NCBI GenBank assembly: GCA_039707465.1 | Contig: CM077645.1 | Location: forward strand, 148,795,503-148,859,502 | Direction: 5' to 3' | DNA length: 64,000 nt | DNA from: Rhabdophis nuchalis | Lineage: Eukaryota; Chordata; Lepidosauria; Squamata; Natricidae | In this document: piece after piece, positions 43,423-54,640 of the stretch | Position numbering within the stretch: position 1 is the first letter of the stretch | Layout of the letters: every line of letters starts with the position of its first letter | The notes under the pieces: generated by a model | The model's database searches: none | What the model was told of the DNA's origin: nothing | Seen by the model: only the letters and a program-made list of their open reading frames with translations | Position numbers and translations under genes: made by a program

Positions 43423-44358
43423 TTTAGATAGATAGATAGATTTTATTTTTCTATACCGCGTCCTCTCCCCAGGGGGACTCGGAGCGGTGCACAGGGAAAA
43501 TTAAAACAGCATAAAATATATACATAAATAAATACAATAAAAACAAATTAAATCAACTGTCCCTGTACTAAAATCCCCATTTTAAAATTAACATTCCCTA
43601 ACCCCTGAGGTAGAGACTAACCTAGGCCGGCAAAGCAGAAAAAGTGAGTTTTTAATTTCTGACGGAAGGAGCGGAGGTCCGTAGTTGTTCTAATGTCGGG
43701 GGGAAGGTCGTTCCAGAGGGCTGGGCCCGCCACAGAGAAGGCCCTTCCCCTGGGCGTCGCCCGCTGACAAAGTCTAGTGGACGGCACCCGGAGAAGTCCC
43801 TCTCTGTGGGAGCGAATGGGCCGGGAAGATGTATGGGGCAGAATCCGATCCCGCAGATAGCTAGGTCCCGAGCCATGGAGCGCTTTAAAGATGAGAACTA
43901 ACACCTTGAAGCGCACCCGAAAGACGACAGGTAGCCAGTGCAGCTCGCGCAAGAGCGGTGTTACATGGGTATACCTTGCGGTACCCATTATTGCTCGCGC
44001 GGCTGCATTCTGGACCAGCTGAAGTCTTCGGGTGCACCTCAAGGGGAGCCCCATGTAGAGAGAGTTACAATAGTCCAGTCGGGAAGTCAAGAGAGCATGA
44101 GTGACTGTGCGAAGGGCGTCCCGATCCAATAGGGGGCGCAACTGGCGAACCAGGCGAACCTGGTAAAACGCCCTCCTAGCCACGGCTGTCACTTGATCTT
44201 CCATGGACAGCCGGGCATCCAGGAGGACACCCAAGTTGCGCGCCCCATCCACAGGGGCAAGATGTTCGCCCCCTATGGCCAGCGATGGAGTCAGCTGGTT
44301 GAATCGGGCAGCCGGAAACCACAGCCACTCGGTCTTGGTCGGGTTGAGTCTTCTCTCT
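43423..44358 (-). mobile_element. L2-clade LINE, longest copy: C-terminal third of ORF2
   Basis: On the minus strand, the frame closing at 43617 carries GARNLGVLLDARLSMEDQVT, AFYQVRLVRQLRPLLDRDAL, LTSRLDYCNSLYMGLPLRCT, HVTPLLRELHWLPVVFRVRF and LWNDLPPDIRTT. It is open for 211 codons from the first Met. Upstream in another frame lies NPTKTEW, the conserved motif beyond the RT active site. The active-site region itself is absent. The 3' UTR continues down to 43423, ending at a (TAGA)n run at 43427-43440. It is about 90 percent or more similar by eye to the sense copy at 42050. Confidence 0.88.
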
Positions 44359-44608
44359 CTTTAAGAGGGCAGAGGGCATATAATGGAAGAATCCAAAACC
44401 TATCCCAACAATTTCAAAGAAAAGAAATTAACAATCTGGTAAGTATAATTATTCTGCATAATTAAAGCAGCAGCTATTAAAGTATCATATCAAGTCTGAT
44501 CAAGCCATCTTGATTCATCATTATCTCATTTATTTTCAGCATGTCACAATTCAAATTCAGATATACAACTGTATTTACGTCTCAAACTGACTTTTCCACA
44601 TCATAGAA

Positions 44609-44983
44609 CCGTGATATTGAACCTATGGCACATGTGCCAGAGGTGGCACGCAGAGGCCTCTCTGTGGGCATGTGTGCCATCGCCAGTTGCTCTTCTGGTT
44701 TCTGGCACACACATGCATACTGGCCACCTGGTCTTCGCAGGCACTAGAGCACCAGAAAATGCCCCCCAAAACAGGCCATTTTTGGCCTTTTTCAGGTTCA
44801 AAAAAATGGCCTGAACACAGCCTGAAAAACAACCTGAAAATGGCCATAATAACAACCTGAAAATGGCCATAATAACAGGCATGCATGCACCAGCCAGCTG
44901 GTCTTCAGGTTTCCGGTGCTCAGAGGCACATGCATGCACATTCCAGTTTGGGCGCTTGGTGTTGAAAAGGTTGGCCATCACTG
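44609..44983 (+). mobile_element. hAT-type MITE, 'GTGATGGCGAACCTATGGCAC' family, copy 3
   Basis: A 375-bp element, CCGTGATATTGAACCTATGG ... AAAAGGTTGGCCATCACTG. The flanks TCATAGAA / TCATTAGAA differ by a one-base indel. It contains tandem copies of CCATAATAACAACCTGAAAATGG-like sequence near 44830-44880. Confidence 0.8.
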
Positions 44984-45412
44984 TCATTAGAACATCAAAC
45001 TCTTTCAGACCATGAAACCTCTTTATTTAAAAAAAATATCCACAACTCCTGATCAGGGGGCAAAGCCTTAGGGATTAAAAAGGGGGTATATTTGAAGAGT
45101 GGGCAGGAAATCTTAGTGTCTTGTGGAATCCCATCAAAATCTCATGATACTCTTTAAGATACTGTAGAATTCTGCTTGAAGAATCCTGATGCAGACAATA
45201 CAGAGAGTAACAAAAAAGGAAGCCCATGATGGAAAACTAGAAGAGAAAAACCCAGTAGGAGAATAATGACTCAGAACATTATTTTTTCAAATAAAATGTT
45301 GCCACAAATAACTGAAGTGGACAGAAAAGGATTTACCTCAAGGACAGAAAGAAGGCTAGGCAGATCTGCTGCCTAGTATACCAAGAAAGGATCATGCACT
45401 ATAGGTCAGGAG

Positions 45413-45625
45413 CAGTGGTGGGTTTCAAATTTTTTTAGAACCTACTCTGTAGGTGTGGCCTATTTTGTGGGTGTGGCTTGGCAGTCATGTGACAGGGTGG
45501 GAGTGGCCACCTTTTAAAATGTGCTGAAACTCATTTAACAACGCTCTTGCTTAGCAACCAAAATTTTGGACTCAATTGTGATGATTAATTAATTAATTAA
45601 TTAATTAATTAATTAATTAATTAAT

Positions 45626-45665
<40 letters not shown>

Positions 45666-45867
45666 TCCTTCCTTCCTTCCTTCCTTCCTTCCTTCCTTCC
45701 TTCCTTCCTTCCCTTTCCTTTCCTTTCCTTTCCTTCCCGTTGGGTCACTGGCAGCGGCGGGCCAGATTTACTTCCAGGTACGCCGGTGGAACCCCCTCTC
45801 ACCGGTTCTCTAAATTTCACCAACCGGCTCTCGCGAGTAGGTGCGAGCCTGCAGAAACCCACCACTG
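45413..45867. mobile_element. hAT-type MITE containing a large microsatellite
   Basis: A 455-bp element, CAGTGGTGGGTTTCAAATTT ... GCAGAAACCCACCACTG, with a perfect 8-bp target duplication GTCAGGAG at 45405-45412 and 45868-45875. The middle holds (ATTA)n, (TTTC)n, (TTCC)n and (TTTCC)n in succession (45583-45738). It belongs to the 'CAGNGGTGG' clan with ACCGGTTC-type internal motifs. Confidence 0.9.
45583..45738. repeat. Compound microsatellite (ATTA)n-(TTTC)n-(TTCC)n-(TTTCC)n
   Basis: Four tandem tracts follow one another without unique spacer. From the second tract on the strand is pure pyrimidine. Confidence 0.95.
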
Positions 45868-46841
45868 GTCAGGAGCCCATCACGTCTGGTGAATCTTCTC
45901 AATTTCAATGTTATCCAGAAAAAAGGAAGCCAAATTTACAATCTGCAATAACTGTCATGCTACATGTGCGATCCCACGTTGTAGTTGGCGTAAAAGTATA
46001 TATATATATATTTTAAGAAAGCACAGAAGCATTGGAAATTGGACAGGGAATACTCCTTACAACAGCTGCTTAGATATTTTCATAAGAACAAATATAGCTT
46101 TTTGTAAAACTACAGTTTAGTTTTGCTTTCAAGAAAACTCAACATTTTTGCACATCTTTTGGAGACACTGGACTGTCTCACAGAAATGCTAAGCTCAGCT
46201 GCCTCCTAAAGCCACCACACCTCCGATGGCATCTTCTGCCAGTTAGAATGTCAACAGAAGACTAACAATGCAGCAGAAACTTAATTTTTTATGGCCACAT
46301 TCTCATGAAATGTTTCCCTGAGGAAAATGATCTTTGCCCTCAAGGAGCGAGTTCCCAGGACATTGATGTGGTTTTAATGAAAGCTACACACAAACTGGGG
46401 AGTTGCACTGTCAAAAAATGGACCTGTTTAGATGAAGGGTAAAAAAGGGAAGCATTATCACAGGTTAAAGTTCACAGGAATGGCCCCTTCTCTTCCATTT
46501 GGATCCAGGCCCTCCAAGAAAAAGAGCAGGCAATAGCTGCAAGACTCAAAAGCATTAACACATATAAATAGACTACTAGAAGCTACCAACAGCAAACAAA
46601 CCAGTGGGCTTTTGATAAAGGCCAGCTCAGAGGCAATGTCAGAGTGGTCAGCCCAAATACCATGAAAAAAAGGCCCCCGGAGACGAGACATGATTTAAAT
46701 AACAACAATACAAAAAAGAAGAAATACAATTAAACCAAGGCTTGCTGTTTTTCATTCAGTCTCAACAGGAAGAAACTTGCTAAAGTTGTTTCCTCTGTTG
46801 GGATTTTAAAAAAAACTGAGGAAAGAGATAATCACCTAAGT

Positions 46842-47215
46842 CAGGGATGGCTAACCTTTTTTGGCTCGCGTGCCAAAAGCAGGGGGAGCGCAGGGGGGTC
46901 GTGCATAGGTGTGCCACAACCATAATGCTATGTGCGTGACCCCCTGCTTTTGGCGTATTTTTTTCACCCTCCCCAGGCTCCAGAGGCTTTCTAGGAGCCT
47001 GGGGAGGGTGAAAACAGTCTCCCTTCCCCACCTCCAGAGGCTTCAGGAGCTTCTCTGAAGCATCCAGAGGGCGAAAAATGGCCTCAAAAGAAGGCCTAAA
47101 TCAGCTGGCCAGCGCACACATGTGTGCTAGTGCTGATAGGGCAACGCCTTGCGTGCCCTAAGAAATGGTTCCGCGTGCCACCTGTGGCACCCGTGCCATA
47201 GGTTCGCCATCACTG
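46842..47215 (+). mobile_element. hAT-type MITE, 'GTGATGGCTAACC' family, perfect target duplication
   Basis: A 374-bp element, CAGGGATGGCTAACCTTTTT ... ATAGGTTCGCCATCACTG, with identical 8-bp flanks ACCTAAGT at 46834-46841 and 47216-47223. It is very close in sequence to 35435-35815. Confidence 0.92.
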
Positions 47216-47247
47216 ACCTAAGTGAAGACCAGACTTTATATGTATGA

Positions 47248-47249
<2 letters not shown>

Positions 47250-47285
<36 letters not shown>

Positions 47286-47636
47286 GTTTTATGAGCTGAT
47301 CAATAAATTTTAAATTTGAGAGACCAAGATAGATCTATTTCGAGGTTATTAGCTCTCATCAGTTGGCCATACCCTCCACTGGGATTTGAACCAAGTGGAG
47401 GGTGGAGGGTATGGCCAACTGATGAGAGCTAATAAGCTCGAAATAGATCTATCTTGGTCTCTCAAATTTAAAATTTATTGATCAGCTCATAAAACTAACA
47501 CACATATCTAAAAAAATTTATACAACGTAACACATGGTTCTCTGTCTAGATGGTCTCTGGTGATGAGCCGAAAGGCAGAGAGGGAAACAGTATGTCTCCT
47601 CCCTTAATGGGGCCCTAACAGGAAGTTGTGAAAACA

Positions 47637-47707
<71 letters not shown>

Positions 47708-47775
47708 GTTTTCACATAAAACTAACACATATATATAGCTCATAAAACACACACACACACACACCCACACACATG
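47250..47775. repeat. Palindromic SINE/microsatellite composite A
   Basis: In order: (TG)n at 47250-47282; an antisense block (47281-47379); a short loop with the antisense B-box TGGGATTTGAACC; a sense block (47402-47500) that is the near-exact reverse complement of the first; a body ACACATGGTTCTCTGTCTAG ... GGGGCCCTAACAGGAAGTTG; (TATC)n at 47639-47706; and (CA)n at 47749-47772. The blocks resemble the SINE body at 61510-61675. Confidence 0.8.
47639..47706. repeat. (TATC)n microsatellite
   Basis: About 17 uninterrupted tetranucleotide units inside composite A. Confidence 0.97.
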
Positions 47776-47977
47776 CTGGTCTTGTTGCATTTGGGTCTTT
47801 TCCCATGTAAGATTGACATTGTCTTTGCAATGTTTCAGAGTGGTCTTACTCGCCATCTTCAGGCTGGCACCTGTGGCTTCGCAGCTGCCGTCTTTCTATA
47901 AATCTAGGCAGGAGGTATCCTCATATTTGTTCATGTTGTGGAAGTGTTTCTCAATTTCGATGGATTCCATAATTATT

Positions 47978-47982
<5 letters not shown>

Positions 47983-48018
<36 letters not shown>
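47983..48018. repeat. (TG)n microsatellite
   Basis: About 18 TG units. They create a spurious Cys-Val-rich ORF. Confidence 0.95.
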
Positions 48019-48020
<2 letters not shown>

Positions 48021-48534
48021 ACATACATAAATACATACCCTCAAAAGTAAGTCATATTAGAGTTCATTGTAACTTACTCCCAAATGCGTATTCACAGAAC
48101 TACAGGCTCATTAATATAAATTAAACTTTTCCAGCCGAAGCCCATTTCCAAAGACCATGGAACCATTTTCTTTGTTTCCCTCCTGTTTCCCTCCATGCTT
48201 TAAAAGCCCCAACTAGGATTTCTCTCATACTGCCTTCCCCATGAAGTATATGTTGGATTAAAAAATAGCAAGATGGGTATGCATGATTCTATGTAAAATT
48301 CCATCGTTCCCAGCAATATTTGCCAGATGATTGGAGGTTATAATCCAACAATGGAGGATGCACAGATTGGGCAAGTCCTCCGACAGAAAGAGCAAAGCAA
48401 GAAGCAGCATAACATAAGACCCAGTTATTCCTTTAATTATGCCCCTTCTCCTTACTTAATAATGTGATAACAGTTCTAAATCTGTACAAATTCGGCCGAA
48501 GAAAACAATGATAACATTTCCAACTCTATTATTG

Positions 48535-48698
48535 TTAGGGTACCCAAGGCAGGAAAGTATCTCACAAAGGTTGTTTAACATAACTAATTAAAGATGAGTT
48601 GGGTTGAGACTTGCCGACTTTCATGCCTAAAGTAGAATTAGAACTCCCAGTTTCCTGGTTTCCAGTCTACTGCATTAATCACTAGACCAAGCTGGCCT
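48535..48698 (-). mobile_element. tRNA-derived SINE, antisense
   Basis: On the minus strand: GGCCAGCTTGGTCTAGTGAT (A box region), GGGAGTTCTAATTCTAC (B box) and a body with TTAGGCATGAAAGTCGGCAA. This is a squamate tRNA-headed SINE family different from that at 10002. Confidence 0.7.
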
Positions 48699-49472
48699 AT
48701 TAATAGTAATTAACATGTACATAATTATGTAACAATATTAATACTGTATTAATTGGCTAGATTCACAGATTAAACTACTGTTTGGCTTATTTTCCCAAAT
48801 ACTAAACTATTACTCAATTTTCACAAACCAGATTTTAACTTAAGAGTAATATGTGAATCTAATCAAGTCATGTGACATCACTCTCTGTGTGTGTGAGAGG
48901 GAGGGAGGGAGGGAGAGATCTCCTATAACTTTTCTTACTTTTACTTAGCAATGTACCAACCTGCCAAGATCTGTGACTAAAATGATTACAATACTACAAA
49001 GACATCCAGATTTTCTCAATGCTTGAGAAATGAGACCAAAGCGTGACCATTCATTTTTTTTATAACACTTGTGGTATCGTGATTGAGCTCTTCCCTGCAA
49101 TCCTTATTTGTCTGCTCATGTGTGTTTTTCCTTGAAGTCCTGTTTAATTCACTTGGTCATAAGAAGCAGAGAATCTGACTACATATCTCAGTGAAATCAA
49201 TATTTTCAGTCAATATTGCAACTGATTGGAAGCCCATTGCCAGGTTCCTGTTCTTTATCATACTGTATATAAGGTACATTTAGTTAAACATCATGCCATG
49301 TTGGATATTGAATGTGATGATGTGATACAGGTTAGAAAAGTGTGGAATTCACACCACTGGACTAACATTATTGCTATTCCAGCAATTGTCTTTGAAAAAA
49401 GAAGCACAGAGAAATTGATTAACTGTCATACAAATTCACACCTATCTTAGGTTTGCTTTCTATGCTCTAGAC

Positions 49473-49696
49473 CAGGGGTAGTCAACCTTTTTATACCTAC
49501 CGTCCACTTTTGTATCTGTTAGTAATAAAATTTTCTAACCGCCCACCAGTTCCACAGTAATGGTGATTTATAAAGTAGGGAAATCAATTAAATTTTAAAA
49601 AGGAAAGTGCTTCAGTATCGGACAAAACTCCTACCACCCACCATGAAAGCTGGAACGCCTACTAGTGGGCGGTAGGGACCAGGTTGACCTCCACTA
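49473..49696. mobile_element. hAT-type MITE, family 'GGTAGTCAACCT', copy 3
   Basis: A 224-bp element, CAGGGGTAGTCAACCTTTTT ... CCAGGTTGACCTCCACTA, with identical 8-bp flanks CTCTAGAC at 49465-49472 and 49697-49704. Same orientation as the copy at 24089. Confidence 0.9.
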
Positions 49697-49711
49697 CTCT
49701 AGACTTTAGAC

Positions 49712-49787
49712 CAGTGTTTCTCGACCTTGGCGAATTCTGGGAGTTGCCGCCCACAGGACTTAAAGTTGCCAAGGTTGAGAAACACTG
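49712..49787. mobile_element. Short hAT-type hairpin MITE next to another MITE
   Basis: A 76-bp element, CAGTGTTTCTCGACCTTGGC ... GCCAAGGTTGAGAAACACTG, with flanks CTTTAGAC / CTTTAGAT (7 of 8). Its left target copy begins at the last base of the right target copy of the preceding MITE. Confidence 0.88.
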
Positions 49788-50016
49788 CTTTAGATACAAG
49801 AATATACTTTTTTGCCAGCTCAAAGTAAGTAATTCCAGAAGGGAATAAGTAAACAATTTCATATTGAACATATAATTCAACATCTTGGTAATATCTTGTG
49901 TGGGGGATATTTTATGTTTTGATTTGTTTCTAGAGAGCAAATGCATGTTTCCCTTCCTTTTTTGAAATTTAAAAATGTATTTATATATTTGATTAATGTA
50001 TTTATGATTTATGTAA

Positions 50017-50403
50017 AGATAGACCTTGACTTACAACCACAACTGAGCCCAAAATTTATGTTACGAAATGAGACAGATGTTAAGCGCATTTTGTCCCATT
50101 TTACGACCTTTCTTGCTACAATTGTTAAGAGAACGCGTGCAGTTGATAAGTTAGTAACACAGTTGTTAAGTGAATCTGATTTCCCCATTGACTTTGCTTG
50201 CCGGGTCACAAACTGTGATTACATGACCCCGGGACACTGCAACCGTTATAAATATGAATCAGTTCCCAAGCGTTTTAATTTGATCATGTGACTATGGGAA
50301 CATTGCAATGGTCAAGTAAAAAACGACCATAAGTCACTTTTTTCAGTGCCGTTGTAACTTTGGATGGTCAATAAGTGCATTGTTGTAAGTCAAGGATTAT
50401 CTG
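50017..50403 (+). mobile_element. 'CTCGACTTA' repeat, copy 8
   Basis: AGATAGACCTTGACTTACAA ... GTAAGTCAAGGATTATCTG, with all internal landmarks (TTTTACGACCTTTCTTGC, TGATTTCCCCATTGACTTTG, CGGGACACTGCAACCG). Confidence 0.8.
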
Positions 50404-51061
50404 TATTTATGTATCATTTTTATCTGATCAGCACCTAGCATTCTCAGATACTCTTGCTATTTTGTGTCACGCATCAATCAGTGCAACTGAAATAGTTATT
50501 TCTTTCTACTGCTTCCATATCTTTGCATAAACAAAATTGTACATTGAACCATATTGCATCCTTTCCTGGAATTCTTTTATGTTTGCTGATTTGGATAATC
50601 TATGAACATTATTATTTTATTCAACCAACTTTAAACCAGTGGAGGGAAGAGAGAGGCCTGGTGTATAATCTCAAGAACGCAAGAAAACCCTGAGCAAAGC
50701 ACTTTTTCTCACAAACCATTTTACTACCATTTGTTCTACACTTCTACCACTTCTTCTTTCCACCCGATTAAAAAAAAAACTGTAGGAAAACCAGTTGCTG
50801 AATTCTGTTCACAGTCAATGGAAAGGTGGTTTGCAAATAAGTGTCCTTTTCAGGAGAAAATGTTGACTTTTGGTAAAAGGGAGAGGAGCATCCATTGTAG
50901 TCTACAAGTCCTCCCACATCTGCTTGATCCTAGCAATAGCCACTATTGGCCAAAGAGGGAAAGTATGTTCAAACCAGAAAATTCCGCTACCCCCAATTAT
51001 ACATAAAAAAACCTCACAGCTACACATGAGTTGGAAGTGAACCTACCCCTTGGAGAATGTA

Positions 51062-51412
51062 CAGGTAGACCACAATTGAGCCCAAAGTTTCTGTTGCTAA
51101 GTGAGACATTTGTTAAGTGAGTTTTGCCCCCATTTTAGGACCTTTCCTGCCACCGTTATTAAGTCAATCTTTGCAATTTTTAAATTAGTAACACAGTTGT
51201 TAAGTGAATCAGGCTTTCCAATTGACTTTGTCTGTCAGTAGGTGATCGCATGAGCCCGGGACACTGCAACAGTCATAAATATGAGTTGGTTGCCAAATGC
51301 CTGAATTTTGATCATCTGACCATGCGGGGGATATTAGAAAGTTCGTAAGTGTGAAAAATGGTCATAAGTCACTTTTTTCAGTACCGCTGTAACTTTGATG
51401 AACTGTTGTAAC
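51062..51412 (+). mobile_element. 'CTCGACTTA' repeat, copy 9, both ends damaged
   Basis: It starts CAGGTAGACCACAATTGAGC, with part of the left terminus deleted, and ends GATGAACTGTTGTAAC without the final terminus. Confidence 0.75.
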
Positions 51413-54400
51413 CCACAGCTAGTTGTTCTGTGGTTGGCCGCAGCGAATTATCATAGGCATCCTCCATCCCCACCCTCACCCCCGTACAGGTGTGAATTCT
51501 TCCATCTAGTGCCCTCTAGAAGTATTGGGGCTATCTCTTGCCATATACTAGCTGGCAATTATGTGTGTTTTCATGTGTCTTGCTTAGCCATGTTGCTTTA
51601 CAAGTTAATTCATGGAAATTGCTTCTCCATCCATTCACACACACTCCCAATCCCTTCTCTTCTCTATTTGTGTTTTTAGTGATCTCTGGCAGCACAAAAA
51701 TAGACTTTCTTTCCCAATGTACAAGTCAAGTCCTTCCCTTTCCACCTGAGTCCAAAAAGAAATCACTCAGCAGCCTGGTTTGCTTCCACATTCTGCTGAT
51801 CTCTCAGGATTAAGGATAACGTCAGACAGTGATACAGGCACTTCAAGAGGAGAGATGAGAAAGCAGCCATATTGGTCCAAACTAACCTTTAAAATGTGAA
51901 TTTTGAATTGTTGATGTAATCTGAGTCCTGATGATGTCAGCACAAACGAAGGATTAGTACAAAAACTGCCTAGAAAAGAGAAAATGAAAAAGATAAGGGT
52001 CTTCCACAACTGTTTTTTTAATTGTATTACATGTCTGCCACTTCTTTGTCAGTGGATGACTTGATATCTGTATTTTTAGTACACAGGCCATTTTCCTTCA
52101 GACTTGTAGGAAAATTAAATTCATTTGTTTTAATTTAGTATTGGCAAACCTCTCAGAATAAAGCCCGCAGGAAGCTGACACCTGCCTCAGAACCACACAT
52201 AATGGTTTTGGATTTGTTTTTCTATTATCCCCAAAAATAATAATCAGTTACCAGAGTTCATACTTTGAAATCTACAACAGCAATTTGCAAAGCTTACACC
52301 CATATAAGGATGTAATATACAAGCACTACAAATATCTAGAGAAAACTGAACAGCTTACAGCCCTTGGGGCAGACCTACAATGTGATGGAAAACAAAACTT
52401 GATAATCTAAGCCCAAAAAAATTTGAGGAATATTAGTGCCTGGTACTTGGTGCATCGTTTTTGTAACAGAAGAGTACAAGCAAAACAAGCAAAATATTGT
52501 TTACTGACATTATAAATTCACCAGTAATTCGGATCATGAGGCTTTTCAAATTAAAACCCACACTGCACCTCCGAAATTCAGAAAAGTTTGTATCTTCATG
52601 ATTTTCAAAAATGTCAGCACATGACTTGAAAGAGATAGGCCAAAGCTAGCATCACATCCCTGTTCTTAATGATTTTAAAGAAAAACAGTATTTGGTTTAC
52701 TCCTTTTGAACCATTTTATGCCATCCCCTCAAAGTAGCTCCTGAATCGATGAATATTTCTGATGCACTGTGTCAGCCTACGTTCCATTTCTTTGTGACAT
52801 TAACCTGACTGAATGCTGGATATTTTTTTAAAAAATAAATTATCCTTTTTTTTTCCCAAGTGGAAATTCTAAGTAAAATGATAAAACTATTGATTCCCTC
52901 ATCCACCGCACTTATAGATGATGGCAGAAATTGTAGCCCAATACATTTGAAGAGAACACTGTACTGTTTCCAAAACAAAAGGAGTTCTCCTACCAATGAT
53001 CCCATAATCAAAGAGATAAAAAATGAACATTAACACCTTATATATGCAACGGCAGTCCAATTATCAGAGTATCAGCGTCCCTCCCTAGAGTCCAATAAAG
53101 GAGCACTGCTTCCACTCAACATGTTGCTTCACAGCCTGTATTGTTCAATCAGCTGTCAGACTTATCTTTATCTGCTAGGAGAATGCCAGAAAACAAGGGT
53201 TTGGCCCATTTCAGCCTGCTTTTAAGAACATGTCCAGGCAAACTAGAAATCAAGGGTTTCAAAAGAGAGATAGTTTGTAGGGTTGCTAGCAGCATCACAG
53301 ACTGCACAAGTCAGAACAGCACTAGAATTTCAAATACACACACCACTACTTCAGGCAACAACTTATCAAAGTCAAACACTCTCTTCTCCTAGTCCTTTTC
53401 ACTCCAGACTAGAAGCAATTAATGGGGACATATAAAAGAACTTGCTCTCCCTACACAGTATATTGTTCCTTTGGTGTAACCACGTGCAGACTTATCCTCT
53501 TTAACGTTGAGTGCCGTTGTCTTTTTCTTTGAAAAGAAACAATTCCTTGGATTAAGCTTGCTTACAAATGTTTACATGCTTTACAAAGGCTTTTTAGTGA
53601 ACACACCATTTTAGGATTTAATTCTAAGGCTTCCTGGTTTCCTGAAGCAAAAACCAATATAAAGCCTTTTTTTTTTTTGAGAGAGAGAGAGAGCGAGAGA
53701 GAGGATAAATCTGGGCTGGACTTGGGCCTTAACATCTTCAACTCAGCTTTTATTTGCAACTTTTTGTCATGGCTCCTTAGCAACATTTGCCTACTATCCT
53801 GAAGCACATCTATTTTGTGTTGCTGTTTACATAACGCTATTTCTCCCAGTAGGCAGATCTGATGTCAAAAATGCAAATCCAGAACAGATTCCTTAAAGGT
53901 GTATTCTTTATCCCTATTGCAGAGTTTCTCTTTCTCACTGCAAACCCACCTGAATTTATCTACAACTTGCATCAGGACCTCTTGAAGTTTGTAATACCAA
54001 AAAAGCAAAAAAGAAAAAAAAAAGTGCACAGCAAGGGGAGGATTGCAGCTGTTTCAGGCACTCAACTAGCAGGAGAAGAGACTAAAGCCAAAAAACAGGA
54101 AAATGAAGGAAAGATGCAAATCAACAGGTGTCTCTAGCCAAATTTTCTTTACTGGACTGTCGAAGGTTACAATGTTTAAATAGCTAATTCTTCATCCTGA
54201 GATCATTCAACAATAATAGGAACATACTGTATATACCAAAAACTAAGGATAGTGAATTCATTGTGTGTTTGTGTGTGTGTGAGAGAGAGTGTATGACTGC
54301 ATATTATATATCTACACTGCACAGAATTTACAGAGAACTTATCCACAAAATAAGCTAAGTAAGAATCTTCATAATAGTATTTTCTAGCATTAGCTAGGAT

Positions 54401-54418
54401 ATATAGAAGGAAAAAATA
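51413..54418. other. Repeat-poor stretch, 3 kb
   Basis: No transposon is recognised. There is a short (GA)n near 53679-53704. Several small ORFs on both strands show no domain, signal peptide or splice context that I can support. Confidence 0.5.
53679..53704. repeat. (GA)n microsatellite
   Basis: GAGAGAGAGAGAGCGAGAGA-type run after a T11 tract. Confidence 0.9.
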
Positions 54419-54640
54419 TACCCCGTTTCCCTGAAAATAAGCCCAATTGGGGTTTTGAGCGCATGCGCTAAAATAAACCGTCTCCTGAAAATAAGCCCTC
54501 CCCGAAAATATTGCAACACAGCAGCAGCCATGTGGTGAACATGCTTGCCGTCTCCTGCACCTCAAAAATAATAAGACCTCCCCAAAAATAAGGCCAAGCG
54601 CTTATTGTGGGGGGGGGGTTTAAAAGAAAATAACACGGTA
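54419..54640. mobile_element. 'CCCCGTTTCCC...AATAAGCCC' MITE
   Basis: The left end TACCCCGTTTCCCTGAAAAT and right end AACACGGTA, with repeated GAAAATAAGCCC and AAAAATAAGGCC modules inside, mark a known amniote MITE type. The terminal symmetry is partly lost. The minus ORFs here are repeat readings. Confidence 0.7.

Noticed and set aside
43617..44252. A 211-codon minus-strand ORF as a host gene
   Set aside because: It is the L2 ORF2 C-terminal region with its own 3' UTR. It lacks the catalytic RT core.
47250..47775. CRISPR-like or satellite array
   Set aside because: The repeats are SINE blocks in inverted order plus microsatellites. There are no regular spacers, and the organism is a vertebrate.
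48560..48700. An ORF-free stretch first taken as a noncoding RNA gene
   Set aside because: The A and B boxes on the minus strand and the body sequence fit a tRNA-derived SINE better.
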